A DNA stretch of 64,000 nucleotides, from the NCBI GenBank assembly GCA_019096155.1, contig JAHCVI010000001.1, forward strand, positions 6,634,001 through 6,698,000. Reading direction: 5' to 3'. Shown here in pieces: positions 1-11,104 of the stretch. How positions within the stretch are numbered: position 1 is the stretch's first letter; every line of letters begins with the position of its first letter. Source of the stretch: Staphylotrichum longicolle (taxonomy: Eukaryota > Ascomycota > Sordariomycetes > Sordariales > Chaetomiaceae). Position numbers and translations under genes: made by a program. A model generated the notes under the pieces. That model was not told the origin of the DNA. It did not search any database and was given only the letters and a program-made list of their open reading frames with translations.

Positions 1-402
1 GGGCGCAAAATCGAGCAGCATCGAGATCAAGGTGCCGTAGCCCTCCGAGTCCTCTGGGCGATTGGGCGACTTCGCATCGCCAACCTCGATCTCCGACACT
101 CTCTCGTGTAGGCGGGCTTGGTCCGCGTGGCGCCACACATCGCGAATGAAATAATAGACGCCGTGTTCGTGAAAAGTGGCCAGAATATGATAGAGGAAAG
201 GCTGTGTCACAGCGCGCAGCGTCTTGCAAACGCGGCTGAGACTCAGCAGATCCGCCGATGGTGACCGGAATGTCGCATCGTCAACGTCAATATTCCATGG
301 CCATGTGTCGTTTCCATGCCTGTGCTGACAGTGCCGGCAGAGATGCTCGCAGATCTCAAACAGGAGCTCGGGAGGGAGCGTGATCAGGCTTGAACGGCCC
401 AT
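1..402 (-). CDS. F-box protein, 5' part (cut by window edge)
   Basis: The reading frame opens with an ATG at 400-402 and stays open for 134 codons to base 1, so the gene continues outside the window. Residues 5-20 (ITLPPELLFEICEHL) followed by a serine/leucine stretch (SADLLSLSRVCKTLRAV) around 45-60 have the pattern of a fungal F-box, the module that binds Skp1 in SCF ubiquitin ligases; the next residues (PFLYHILATF) fit the usual F-box follow-on. The substrate-binding part is outside the window. It is divergent from the RTA1-like gene, with about 710 bp between the start codons. The F-box assignment is by pattern only; the frame itself is convincing because it has no stops and uses typical fungal codons. 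Confidence 0.8.
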   Translation of the reverse strand, partial: MGRSSLITLPPELLFEICEHLCRHCQHRHGNDTWPWNIDVDDATFRSPSADLLSLSRVCKTLRAVTQPFLYHILATFHEHGVYYFIRDVWRHADQARLHERVSEIEVGDAKSPNRPEDSEGYGTLISMLLDFAP

Positions 403-1113
403 TCCTGTGTGGACGACGACGACGGGAGGACGTTGAATGCATTCAGGCACCAAGGCAGCCGTTGGTTGCGGATCCACTCGAACCCCAGCCTGAGCAGAAG
501 TGGGCTCGCTTTCGGAAGCTGCCAAGAGCGGCTCAACTGAATCCGGTAACCTCATCGCCATGTGGTGCACGAAGCGGCTCGACAGCGGCTGGAGAGCGGG
601 TAATTTCAGTGGGACCCGCCCGATGGGTGCCACCCAAAGCTTGTCTCGAAATCGGGCCAAATTGGGACATCGACGATTCTCAAAGCAAACCCAGCAAACC
701 CAGCACAAACACGGTGCAGAGTCAGCAACATCTCAGCATCCCGCCAAGACGGAGTCAATCAAAAAGAGGGAAACTGCCATCACAAAGCAGCCATTGTCTG
801 TGGCAGTGCACGCCATGTGCCTGGTGCAAGTTGGTAAGCGATCCAAGGTTGAGTTCCGATCTCAGACGCAAACGCGGCAATGGGAAGATCGCAGTAGCAG
901 AGACTTGGCGGTCTCGGCTGACGCGACTGGCCCCTGATGTTGGCAATTAAAATGGACATTGAACCCCCCATCTTGACGTCTTCCAGAAACTCTGTTTAAA
1001 CAACACAAACTTTTGCTGGGCGCACCTTGTCGGCGACGAAGACGCTCCTTTTGGCTGTCTTTTTGCCTCACCCATCTCGCTTCTCATCACAGTCCTTCTT
1101 GCCATTCATCACG
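403..1113. other. Intergenic, divergent upstream region
   Basis: This stretch lies between the F-box gene and the RTA1-like gene. I see no convincing coding frame. The last 50 bases before 1114 are pyrimidine-rich, as is common just upstream of fungal start codons. Overlapping open frames at 390-950 have no recognisable domain and are probably chance. Confidence 0.5.
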
Positions 1114-2130
1114 ATGAGTGCTACCGGTACGCCCCCTACCAACCCTAACCCCCATCAATATCGACAAACATCAACAATCACCCCCTGAACCCCCTTTCCA
1201 AACAGGATCGCAGCACGACTAACACCCTCAGGGCCCCCTCCCGGCGTGACCACCGGCGGCTCCTCGCGCCGCGTCGGCTACGTCGACCCCAACTGGCCCT
1301 TCCCCGGCGGGCCCAACGACGCCCCCGTCATCATCTACGGCTACACGCCCTCCTTCGCCCTCGCCCTGCTCGCCACCATCCTCTTCTCGCTCTACTTCGT
1401 CGTGCACCTCTTCCAGGTCGTCCGCCACCGCACCACCTACTTCTGCACCTTCCCCATCGGCCTGGCCTTCGAGATCGTCGGCTACATCGCCCGCTGCCTG
1501 TCGGCCAAGGTCAACCCGTACAACCTCATCTACTTCATCCTGCAGTACTTCTTCATCGTGACGGCTCCCGTCTTCCTCGCCGCGGGCATCTACGCCATCC
1601 TGTCGGCGCTGATCAACCGGCTCGGGCGGCGCTACGCGCTGCTGCCGCCGCGCGTCATCCTGTGGTTCTTTATCGCGTCCGACACCATCGCGACGGTCAC
1701 GCAGATCGCGGGCGCCGCGCTGATCGGCGTCAAGCAGAAGAGGAGGGAGGACCCGACCGTCGCCAACAACATCCTGCTGGGCGGCCTGGCGTACCAGGTC
1801 TTCTCGATCGGCATGTTCATCATCCTGACGGTCGTGTTCCTCGTGCGCGCGCGCCGGCGGGTGCGGGAGAGCGGGCTGGGTTTGTTTGTGACGGCCTTCT
1901 GCGCCGCGACCGTGCTCATCTATCTGAGGACGGTGTTTAGGCTGGCCGAGACGGCCGAGGGGCTGGGCGGGGATCTGAGCACCAAGGAGGTGTACTTTGG
2001 GACGCTCGAGTTCTTGCCTGTCGTGCTGGCCGTGCCGCTGTTGGCGGTCTGGCACCCGGGGAGGTGCGTGGGGAGCAAGATCTCGGCACCCAAGGAGGAG
2101 GCGATTATGGAGCTGAACTCGAGGGGTTGA
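1114..2130 (+). CDS. RTA1-like multi-pass membrane protein
   Basis: Exons 1114-1126 and 1232-2130 (303 aa). A tiny first exon (MSAT plus one base) ends at a GTACGC donor; the acceptor at 1230-1231 follows a GACTAAC branch site and joins in frame. The protein has about seven hydrophobic segments and begins its membrane part with IYGYTPSFALAL, then RHRTTYFC, FEIVGYIAR and LIYFILQYFFIVTAPVFLAAGIY, the order seen in the RTA1/RTM1/RSB1 family. Family members confer resistance to membrane-active lipids or export sphingoid bases; the substrate here is unknown. The length is usual for the family. The C-terminus carries a WHPG motif and a short charged tail. The frame opens at a GTG inside exon 2, so the ATG in the micro-exon is the only sensible start. 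Confidence 0.9.
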
Positions 2131-2302
2131 GGGAAGGGGAACAGGGGGGTGTCAAGCACTTTTGGGGGGGAGTTGGATAGAGCGCAACGAAGTTAATGTC
2201 TAGTTTGGATTGATACCCTTTTCTCATTCGGTTGTCTCTGGATTGTCCAGATGCTCGCTCGACGTGAAATGGAATGAATCAAAAGACCCCCAACTGATAC
2301 GA

Positions 2303-4990
2303 TCAGTTCAACCGCTTGAGGGTGAACCCATCCAGCCAGATCGTGTTCATCCCCTCTGCGCTCCCGGCGGTCCCCTTTACGATTTGCGCAATCTTCATCG
2401 CGAAGTACACGAGGTTGGTATTGGCGGTAAATGTCACCTCCCGTTCGTTCCACACATTCGGGGTCACCTTGTCGAGCTGGGCACCGGCCAAGTCCGTCCC
2501 GAATTCGTTCGCCTGAATGTAGAGGTTGCCCACGGGTTTCTCGGTCAGATACCGCGCTTTGAATTGGTATTGCTTGCCCGGCACAACGGCCATTGTGCGC
2601 TCCACGAAGACCTCGAAGCCGCTGGTGTTGCCGTTCCGTGCACGCACCGCATAGCGGCCGGTATACGCCCGACCGGTGGACACATCGAAGGTCCAAGAAG
2701 TGAGGGCGGCGCCGGTGAGGCTCCAGTTGCCGAAAGTTCCCGACTCAAAATCACCGTCCTCGAAAAGGTCGACGCCGATGTCAGGAACTGGCGTTGAGGT
2801 TGGGGTCGGGAGGGTGGCGGGCACTTCATCGACGGGATATGTGTTGGTGATGCAGCCCGAATCAAGGGTGCAGAGCATGGCGGATGACAGGCAAGAGTTG
2901 ACGGCGCGCATGGTAGACGTGGCGGCGGCTGGGTTGGGGGGGTTCGTCGCAATAGGAGTGGGGAAGCAGGCCGTGGCGGACGCCGCGACGTTGAACTTGA
3001 AACGAGTCATTTGGACGCGGCATAAACTGAGCGAGTTGCTCATGCTGCGGGAAAGGACCGAAGGGAAACTGGATGTGAGTCTCTCGCACTGCACCGGCAG
3101 CGTCGGGTAGAAGCACAGCGCTGAGGTGGGATATGTTGGGGTTGCCAGGCAAGCGGTAATGGTGGTGAGTTCCGGGGCTTTCGTGGTGATGGGTGTACTG
3201 GTGGTCGAGGCGGGGACCGGCGCCAACGATGTGATGGCCTCGGACGATGTTGTCAAGGCCACGGACGACGTTGTCAGAATCTCCAACGTCGTGGTTGATT
3301 CCGAGTCCAACGTGGTTGTAGATTCGATCTCCGACGTAGTGGTGGGCTCGGCCTCCGACGTGCTAGTAGCCTCGACCTCTGATGTAGTCGTAGAACCGAT
3401 CTCCGAAGTCGTAGTGGACTCGAGCACGGGTGTTGACGTGGACTCTACCTCGGACTGAGTGGTGGAATCGACCTCCAAGGTGGTAATGGAGTCGACCTCG
3501 GTGGTTGTTGTGGAGTCAAGCTGGATGGCCGTCGTAGAGTCGGACTGGGTGGTTGTCGTGGGCTCAACCTCGGAGATCGTCGTGGATTGGACATCTGAAC
3601 TGGACGTCGTCTCGACGACGGGGGCCGTGGACGAGGAAACCGAGCCCTTCGCGTAGATGTTCAGCCGGACAGGGCCACCGCACCATTGCTTGTCGGATCC
3701 CATGCACAGCTCACTGCAGTCTTCCTCGGGAGCAGCGTGGCCGCCGAGCTCGTCGCCGCAAAAGCACTCTCGGGAATACTCCAGACCAAAATACGAATAA
3801 TCCTTGCACAAATCGGCACACTTCTCCACGCTCATATCGTCAGTTCGAAAGACGAGGGCCGTGAGCGACCGATCTGCCGTGTCGTCTGTCCAGCATGACT
3901 TGTAGGTAAATTCGCCGACGGAGGCGAGGTTGCCCCCAGCCGCCTCGCCCAGTGTTGGATCTGCAAACAGGTTGAGGCGATTGGGCCCGCCACACATCTG
4001 CGAGTGGTCACCACCGCACGTCATGGCGCACTCAGAGTCGTCCACCTTGAGGCTACCGGCGTCGAGCGTGGTTGAGCAATAGCACTCGATACCGTACTCG
4101 GTGCCAAACAAAGCGTAGCCGCTGGCTTTGCAAAAAGCGGCGCACTTGGCAAGAGTCATGGCGGGGTCGGCAAATGTCTTGCCACCGAGAACACGCTGCG
4201 GGATGTTGTCGGTGTAGCAGCCCCGTTCTTCGAAGCCATCGACGACGGAAAGGGAGGGTGCCGTGGTCGGTGCGGTCTCGGACTGTGTGGTTGTCGGCGC
4301 CGGGGCGTCAAACTTGTAGACGTTCAGGCGCATGCTCGCACCACAGAGCTCGTCGTTGTTGCCAGAGCAAACCATCGAGCATTCGGACAAGGGAGCTGGA
4401 ACCGTGGGAGCGTCCGACCCACAGTAACACTCGCGACCCCATTCGGTTCCGAAGTACGGATAGCCGGCACAGTTCAAGGCGCACTTGGTGGCGGTCATGT
4501 CATCGGTGCTGATGATCTTGTTCGGAAGGATGCGGCCGGGACTGTCGACGAAGCACCCGAGAGACGTGACGCCAGAAAGTGAGGCGGGGCTTTGGACAGC
4601 CGGGTTGGCAATGCTGTACAGGTTGAGCCTGTTGCCGGCACCACAAGTTTGGTCACCATTGCCCGGGCAGGGGAATGAGCAGTCAGCCGCGGGGGCCTCC
4701 TTGCTGTTTACGTCCCGAGAGTTGCCGCAGTAACACTCGATGCCGTACTCAAGCCCGAAGAACTGATACCTGGAGCAAAATGCCGCGCACTTTTCGACTG
4801 TCATATCGTCTGAGGCGAAGCGGTCGTCGGCCAGGGCTCTCTTGCCGCCCTCATTGTCGGTGAAGCATCCCAACGAAGTCGCAGACGGGACCTCGTCGAT
4901 GCGCTTGTTGTGAGGCAGAGCAGAGACGCCAGCCAGCAGAGCGGAAAAGAGCGGCAGCAGCCGGAGGCTGGATGGGCTGGTGGAGGCCAT
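2303..4990 (-). CDS. Secreted protein with four WSC domains and C-terminal lectin-like domain
   Basis: Single exon, 895 aa from the ATG at 4988-4990; an in-frame ATG nine bases upstream has a poorer context (T at -3). The N-terminus is a signal peptide (hydrophobic LLPLFSALLAGVSAL, followed by a KR). Four WSC domains follow at about residues 40-130, 145-230, 255-345 and 365-450, each with the GCFTD/GCYTD opening, an FGLEYG-IECYCG core and a closing CGG/CGA..RLN. A Ser/Thr-rich repetitive stalk spans about 455-610, then a Cys-containing linker, and a final ~150 residues (DLFEDGDFESGTFGNWSL, TGRYAVRARN) resemble a beta-sandwich carbohydrate-binding fold. WSC domains bind glycans in wall-stress sensors and secreted oxidases. 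I see no transmembrane segment after the stalk, so this looks secreted or wall-bound rather than a Wsc sensor. Confidence 0.88.
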   Translation of the reverse strand: MASTSPSSLRLLPLFSALLAGVSALPHNKRIDEVPSATSLGCFTDNEGGKRALADDRFASDDMTVEKCAAFCSRYQFFGLEYGIECYCGNSRDVNSKEAPAADCSFPCPGNGDQTCGAGNRLNLYSIANPAVQSPASLSGVTSLGCFVDSPGRILPNKIISTDDMTATKCALNCAGYPYFGTEWGRECYCGSDAPTVPAPLSECSMVCSGNNDELCGASMRLNVYKFDAPAPTTTQSETAPTTAPSLSVVDGFEERGCYTDNIPQRVLGGKTFADPAMTLAKCAAFCKASGYALFGTEYGIECYCSTTLDAGSLKVDDSECAMTCGGDHSQMCGGPNRLNLFADPTLGEAAGGNLASVGEFTYKSCWTDDTADRSLTALVFRTDDMSVEKCADLCKDYSYFGLEYSRECFCGDELGGHAAPEEDCSELCMGSDKQWCGGPVRLNIYAKGSVSSSTAPVVETTSSSDVQSTTISEVEPTTTTQSDSTTAIQLDSTTTTEVDSITTLEVDSTTQSEVESTSTPVLESTTTSEIGSTTTSEVEATSTSEAEPTTTSEIESTTTLDSESTTTLEILTTSSVALTTSSEAITSLAPVPASTTSTPITTKAPELTTITACLATPTYPTSALCFYPTLPVQCERLTSSFPSVLSRSMSNSLSLCRVQMTRFKFNVAASATACFPTPIATNPPNPAAATSTMRAVNSCLSSAMLCTLDSGCITNTYPVDEVPATLPTPTSTPVPDIGVDLFEDGDFESGTFGNWSLTGAALTSWTFDVSTGRAYTGRYAVRARNGNTSGFEVFVERTMAVVPGKQYQFKARYLTEKPVGNLYIQANEFGTDLAGAQLDKVTPNVWNEREVTFTANTNLVYFAMKIAQIVKGTAGSAEGMNTIWLDGFTLKRLN
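3270..3610 (-). repeat. Degenerate coding repeat, Thr/Ser-Glu-Val stalk
   Basis: Inside the WSC gene a unit of roughly eight codons recurs, reading TTTSEVDS with variants (SEIE, LEVD, SEAE). On the plus strand it appears as GTCGTGGACTCGAGC-like units. Copies are diverged, so this is an old expansion. The encoded Ser/Thr density fits an O-mannosylated extended stalk. Confidence 0.75.
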
Positions 4991-5768
4991 CGTCAGCATT
5001 CAACGGCCGAGTTCAAAGGAGTGACTGGATCAGGGCTTTCCCTGATTCCCAGAGGAGGAAAAAGAGAACATGCAAGACGAGAGAGAATTCGAGGATGAAA
5101 AGGGCGACAGTTACCCCTAACGGTTGTCAAATCAATCCACTTACTATTAGCGCTCTCCTTACCCTTAGCTTCATGCCATTTGCAGTCTCCATGTTTGTCC
5201 ATACTGCAAATTGCCGCCTGAGAGGATGGCATTCGACTGATCCAGACCGACCCAAGTGCGACCGGGCAGTGGCGGTACCAGTCGTAAATCACATATCCAT
5301 GCCAGTTTCAGACACTTTGAGGTTGGCTCGGTTTGAGTTGGGCCCAGCATTCAATAGTCGGTGGACCCAATTCCAAATGTGCGCTCAACCCCGAGCCGCC
5401 CGAAGCTCAGATGTGGAGAGCCAGGTCGAGGCAGGCCCAGCCCGCACCAACCCCACACCTCCCAATGGAAACGCAACAGAACATGGAAGCTTTTTCGGTC
5501 ACACAGCACACGTGGAAGCCACATTCCGACTTTTCCATTGGGGCATTCCTTCCCTATGAGTACTGGCTTGTGCCCGTTCCATGGTTGGTTAGCAGCTTGG
5601 GAACCACGCAAACAATGGAATTTTGGAAGCTCGAACCATCCCAGAATGTTGAGTGGCTTAAGTAGATTTTGCAATACTCTTCAATCTTCATTGGCTTCTA
5701 AACCGATGTCTTGTTCACTCAATTACACAGCTCTTCATGTCACCTCCTCCTTAAGGTGTGGTCTTCGG
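4991..5768. other. Intergenic region upstream of the WSC gene
   Basis: This covers the WSC gene promoter and the 3' flank of the FAD monooxygenase. Open frames here (for example 5361-5876) show no domain, and I find no repeat or RNA gene. Confidence 0.5.
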
Positions 5769-7303
5769 TCACTCACAAAGTGGTTCTACCTTGCCCCTCG
5801 CAAGCTCCTCCCGTACCCGCGACGAAACCTCCTCCCACCTTTCCTTGGCGTCCTGCTCCGAGTCAAACGCGTATAGCGGCCGGTTCTGACAACCTGGTCA
5901 GTCACTCACATCTTTCAAGTCCTCGTGAGCCAGCTTACCTTGATCTTGACCATCTCTGGATCAATCTCCACGTTGTCACCCACTCGCTTCAGCACATTAT
6001 GCCACCGATCCCTCAAATCCTCCCCGTGCGTTTGGCTGACCCGAATCCTCGGGAACCGCAACTTCTCGTACGCTCTCGTCGCAACACCCACCTCGTCCCT
6101 TCCAACCATGCCCAAACACACAGCCAGGACCCCGGCGCTCTCAGTCGCCTGGCTGGCCCCCTGTGCCGAGGTGGGCAGATGTGCGTGGCAGCTATCGCCG
6201 AGCAGGACGATGCGATGAGACTTTGGCGAGACCCAAGTGGGCAAGGGGGTGCGGTAGCAGATCTTCCAGTCGAGACACTGCTCGGTCGACTTGATGGCCT
6301 CGCGGATGGCCGGGTCGATGTCGGTCACGAGCCGCCGGACTTCGTTCATATCGCCGGGCTGGAACCACGACTCGGGCACGTCACCGTCATCTTTGTGGGT
6401 TAGGATCCTGCAGGATTCAGTGACTTCAGTCAGTCACTTTCTTCTCCCTTCTCTCTCTCATCAGACACTCGACGTCTGAGGGCATCTCAGACGTACCAAT
6501 TGAACTCCTTCCCACCCCGCAGCGTGTTCTGCACGACGTGCACGTCCGGCCCGATCCAGAAGTTCACGCTGTCCTCGCCGAGGAAGGCGTTCAGCGCCGG
6601 GTCCGCCCGCATCGCAGGCGACGGCTCAAAGTAGGCGCGGAAGCAAGCGTAGCCGCTCGAGACCGGGTCGTCGCGCGCCCCGAGCACGAGGTGCCGTGCC
6701 AGCGACTTGATGCCGTCGCAGGCCACGATGACGTCGGCCGTCAGTGTCTCGCCCGAGGCGAGCGTCAGCGAAGGTGGGGTGGTGTCGGAGTAGGAGGTGA
6801 CGTCGGAGGCCATGCGGATGGGGATGCCGCGCTCGCGGACCCTGGAAGTGAAGGTTAGATATGCCTCCTCTCTTTTCTTTTGTTTTCTTTTCTTCTCTTA
6901 GTTTTTCTTTTCATTTTCCTCCTCCATTTACCTTACTTTCCCCACGTCCCAATCGGAGGCAAGAGAAGGGGACATACCATTTGAGAAAAGTGTCATGGTA
7001 GTCGCCCCGGTGGCCTATGTAGCCCGCCATGTCCATGAGTGGCTGCTCGGCGAGCACCTTGCCATCGTGCCACCGCCGGATCTTCATGGTTGGCGCCTGG
7101 TTGCCAATTTCCTGGATCTCCTTGACGTTGCAGCCCCAGCGGGCGAGCAACTTGTAGGCATTCTCGCCCAGGCCCAGAGAATCTCCGAGTCTGTTGAACT
7201 GGCGGACCTTGTCGAGGACCGCCACCACCTCATGGCCGTGGTGATGCAAGGCGATGGCAGCGGCACACCCGCCGAGGCCGGCACCGACGACGATGACTTT
7301 CAA
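5769..7303 (-). CDS. FAD-dependent monooxygenase, salicylate hydroxylase-like
   Basis: Exons 7303-6978, 6841-6497, 6407-5939 and 5885-5769 (418 aa). All junctions keep frame and the first two introns both interrupt a Trp codon. Residues 2-15 (KVIVVGAGLGGCAA) form the GxGxxG Rossmann dinucleotide-binding motif; LTADVIVACDGIKS is the mid-protein DG motif; LLGDSCHAHLPTSAQGA at about 293-309 is the GD motif that binds the FAD ribityl chain. This order is diagnostic of group A flavoprotein aromatic hydroxylases, which use NAD(P)H and O2 to hydroxylate (or oxidatively decarboxylate) phenolic acids. The length is normal for the family. It is divergent from the VAO-like gene with about 650 bp between starts, which suggests shared control and a joint role in aromatic catabolism. 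The exact substrate cannot be read from sequence. Confidence 0.9.
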
Positions 7304-7957
7304 GCGAGAGTTGTTAACAAGACCTGTTTGACCCGGATGAGAGATGGTGTTCTACTTACCCCGCAGGGGTGGATTGTGGGGAGATGGGAGCCTTGTGTAA
7401 GCCGCGCCAGGGCCTTGGTGTTGCTGTGAAGCCATCACGATATTCCCGTCTGCAATTGACAAGTTAACAGTCCACAAATTAGAACGCGACTAGTTTCCGC
7501 GTTCTGCGGCAGACGCACTTACAAGAGGGAATGCCCCTTGTATCCATTCTCAGAGGGCCAGCCAATGATGTCTATATCCGTCTTGGACGAGACATGTGCG
7601 GGGCAACCTTTCGTCCGGCAGTTATTCACACCCCGTTTGGATCTCGTTTTGCCCAGAATTATTTCCGCCCCTTTACTGGAAAAACACACGCGGCGATCTT
7701 CGACACAGGTTACACTTTCCCCTCGCCCAAACCCATGCGGGGTTTCTCCAACACCATCATCATGGCAAGGATAAGTCGGGTAACACGACAACCAGGTCCA
7801 AAGGGAATAAAGCGTTACCTTGGGGTGACTTGGGAACATTTGAGCTCATCATCTCCGAGTCACCACGTCTCGCCCCTTAACTTCAAATCCACCAACCCCA
7901 CAACGCCAACTTCACTGCCACTCCAATCACCATCACCACCAAGCATTCATCACAACA
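7304..7957. promoter_or_regulatory. Shared upstream region of divergent flavoenzyme genes
   Basis: The 654 bp between the two start codons must hold both promoters. The last ~90 bases before 7958 are CA-rich (CACCACCAAGCATTCATC), a common fungal 5' UTR texture. I see no clear TATA box or strong inverted repeat. Confidence 0.5.
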
Positions 7958-9925
7958 ATGTCGTCCTCCTTCCCGCCGCCCCCGACCCTCGCCACCGCCC
8001 ACTCTGGCCTACCCGAGCGCCTCGTCGACCTCGGCACCGAATCCAAGACCCGCCTGCTCAGCAAGCGCACGCTCCCAGAGAGCGTGCCCCGGCAGGGCGA
8101 GCTGCCTGTCCTTCCCCCGGACACTACGCGCGCGGAATTTAATCAGGCCATCGGCGAGCTGCAGCAGATTTTGGGTACCGAACATGTCGACATTAACGAC
8201 AAGCCGTTGGTGGACGGGTGGTATGTTGAGCATCCGTAGGTACACCCACTTTTAGTGACTCGAGGTTTGGATGCAGCGGAACGTGGTGTGGCTGATGGAC
8301 TGGGCTCTGCGATGATTAGAAACACGCACGACGCCTTCCATATCGCGTTGCAGGACGACCTCGTCTCCAGCGCGGTCGTGTATCCGGGCACGGTGGAGGA
8401 GGTGCAGGCGATTGTGAGGTGGGCGAACAAGCACAAGATCCCGATCTACCCGATCTCTATGGGGCGGAACATCGGGTACGGCGGCACGGCGCCGCGCGTG
8501 CCGGGGAGTGTGGTGCTTGACTTGGGGAGGAGGATGAACCGGATTTTGAACGTGGATGCGGAGAATGCGTCGTGCTTGGTCGAGCCCGGGGTGTCGTACT
8601 TTGCGCTGTATGAGGAGATTCAGCGGAGGGGGTTGCCATTGTGGATTGACACGCCGGATGTCGGGGGTGGGAGCGTGTTGGGCAATGCGATTGATCGCGG
8701 TGTTGGGTAGGTGGTGCTGGGGTTAGGGAGAGAAAAGGGCGCGATGCTGACGGGCTGCAGGTACACGCCGTACGGCGACCACTTCGCTAACCATTGCGGT
8801 CTCGAAATCGTGCTACCAAACGGCGAGCTGCTCCGGACCGGCATGGGAGCGCTGCCGGGAAGGGAGGGAGCGGACAACCCTACGTGGCAGTCGTTCCAGC
8901 CTGCCTACGGCCCGTACGCAGACGGTATCTTCAGCCAGAGCAACTTCGGCATCGTTGTGTGCATGGGCATGTGGTTGATGCCAGAGGTCGGGCACCAATC
9001 CTATGTCATCACGTTCCCGCGCGAGGAAGACTTCCCCGACATCGTCGAGATCATCCGTCCCCTCGCACAGCAGCGAGTCCTCGGCAACATCCCCCAGCTC
9101 CGCCACGCCATCCAGGAGCTCGCAACAACCGCCAAGCCCAAGTCCGACTTCTACACGGGCCCGGGCCCCATCCCCCGCGACGTGATCCAGCAACACGCCG
9201 CGACCCTCCCTCTCGGTGCCGTCTCCTGGGTCTTCTACGGCACCCAGTACGGCGACGCCGCCAGCATCGCCACGCAGCTCGACATCATCCGCAAGGCCTT
9301 CTCCGCCATCCCCGGCGCCAAGATGCTCTTCCCCGAGGACCTCCCCGCCGACCACTACCTGCACTCGCGCGTGCACGTGTGCAGCGGCGTGCCCGTGCTC
9401 CGCGAGCTCGACTGGCTCAACTGGGTGCCCAACGCGGCGCACCTCTTCTTCAGCCCCATCGTGCCGACGCGCGGCAAGGACGCGCAGGTCGTGCACGACA
9501 TCGTGGTGCGCCTGCACGCCAAGTACGGGTTCGACCTGATTCCGACGCTGTGCGTGGCCGGGCGCGAGATGCACTACATTGTCAACATCGTCTACGACCG
9601 CTCGTCGCTGGACGAGAAGCGGCGCGCGGCGGCGTGCATGCGCGAGATGATTGCCGAGGCCGCGGCCGAGGGGTTCGGCGAGTACCGCACGCACATCCTG
9701 TTTGCGGACATGGTGGCGTCGACGTACAGCTGGGGGGACAATGCGCTGATGAGGTTCAATGAGACCATCAAGGACGCGCTGGATCCGAACGGGATTCTCG
9801 CGCCGGGGAGGAACGGGATCTGGCCGAGGAGGTTTAGGGGCAAGGGGTGGGAGATTCTGGGCAGCGAGGTGGAGGATGCGATTGCGGGGAGAGGAATCGG
9901 GCCCAAGAGCGAGAGGAAGGCGTGA
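7958..9925 (+). CDS. Vanillyl-alcohol oxidase-like FAD enzyme
   Basis: Exons 7958-8235, 8320-8706 and 8761-9925 (609 aa). Both introns are supported because the joined frame reproduces family motifs across the junctions (HPNTHDAFHI; RGVGYTPYGDH). Conserved features of fungal vanillyl-alcohol oxidase (VAO) include SMGRNIGYGG and GSVVLDLG of the FAD-binding domain, TPDVGGGSVLGNA with the catalytic-loop Asp near residue 206, GREMHYIV with the His near 493 that carries covalent FAD in VAO, and FGEYRTH (Tyr530, Arg531) of the phenol-binding site. Family enzymes oxidise para-substituted phenols such as vanillyl alcohol or eugenol with release of H2O2. No signal peptide is seen, consistent with an intracellular or peroxisomal enzyme. 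It is somewhat longer than Penicillium VAO (about 560 aa), mainly at the N-terminus. Confidence 0.92.
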
Positions 9926-11104
9926 GGTTGGCGGTTGTGTGGATCGTGTTGAGAAGGGCATGTCTGGTGGCAGCGGCGGGGTTAGGGTTTACTTGCTCCT
10001 GGAGTGCTGAATCTCTTCACCACTCCAGAGCCGGGCTGATAACGTCACTTGGGAGACGGAACCACCCGCGGAGGATCGACCAGGGCCTGAACAACCTCAT
10101 TCGCCTTGTAACTTCTGAAGACTGGGGCCTGGGCCTGCCTGGGCCTGAGCGCAGGTTCTCCTTGTCGCTTGAAGTAAATAATCACAGCAAACCAACTTTG
10201 TGGGGTTACGGTCAAACCACTAACGACACCTCTGAAGGTCTCGAGGTATCCGTAAATCTGCAACTTCCTGATCGAACCATGACATTCATCCCTTCGGCAC
10301 GTGTTGTCGAACCCTCCATGCGCTCGGGACCTTCCAATGAGTCAAATGGCTAAAACGGGACACGAAGCTCGCTGTCACCTTGGATGTGGCGCGTCTCGGC
10401 GACGAACTGCAGACCAAACCGGCATTCGCGTGCCGGCCAGGGAGGGAAACGGTCTTCAGCCCTGCCATGTTCGGACAGCGCATCCCGCATCGACACGAGG
10501 CTCACTAACAGAACGACGTCGCTGCCCCCCGCAGAATTTGCTAGCGAACCAAACATGCCGCAAGGTTGACTGAGCTGCAGGCAGGCGGTCCTGGTGTGCC
10601 TTCCCAGGGTTAGCGGCAGTTGGGGAGAGGCGCGGCAGGGCGAATTGGAGCCTAAGCCTGAAATGGCCCCGGAGCCATATTCCCCACTCACCGAGGCGGA
10701 GTCATTGGGCGGCCGCCTCGCTTCCATCAGCCTGGAAGGAAGTTCGTTTCTGCAACAATCGCGCAGGGCCCTGGGACCACTGGCCATTCTCGCACCAGGC
10801 CTGCCGCGGTCGGGTTTGCCTGTCGAAAATCGCGATCAAGTCTCCGCAGACGACGCTCCCCGACTCCTCTCTGGAGCCTGCAATACCCATTTTCGAGTCT
10901 GGCGACAATTGCACGAGGCAGGAATTGAGGGCCGATTGATGATTAAGACATTCGTCCCATGACCCCGTCGCGCGGCCCGCTCCCTCGTGGCAGTGGATTC
11001 GACCTCGGACACTTCGGACGCGCTGTCCTGCCGGCCTACCCCACTTCTGCTCTGCGACGCCGACAGCGCAGCAGAACGGCCCGATCCGGCACCTGCATCC
11101 TGAA
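9926..11104. other. Intergenic region
   Basis: About 1.2 kb between the VAO-like stop and the transcription-factor start. Short frames on both strands lack domains. I see no RNA gene or repeat; it probably holds the promoter and long 5' UTR of the downstream regulator. Confidence 0.5.

Noticed and set aside
8813..9961. 382-codon open frame opposite the VAO-like gene
   Set aside because: Arg/His/Asp-rich composition of a shadow frame, while the plus strand has clear VAO motifs.
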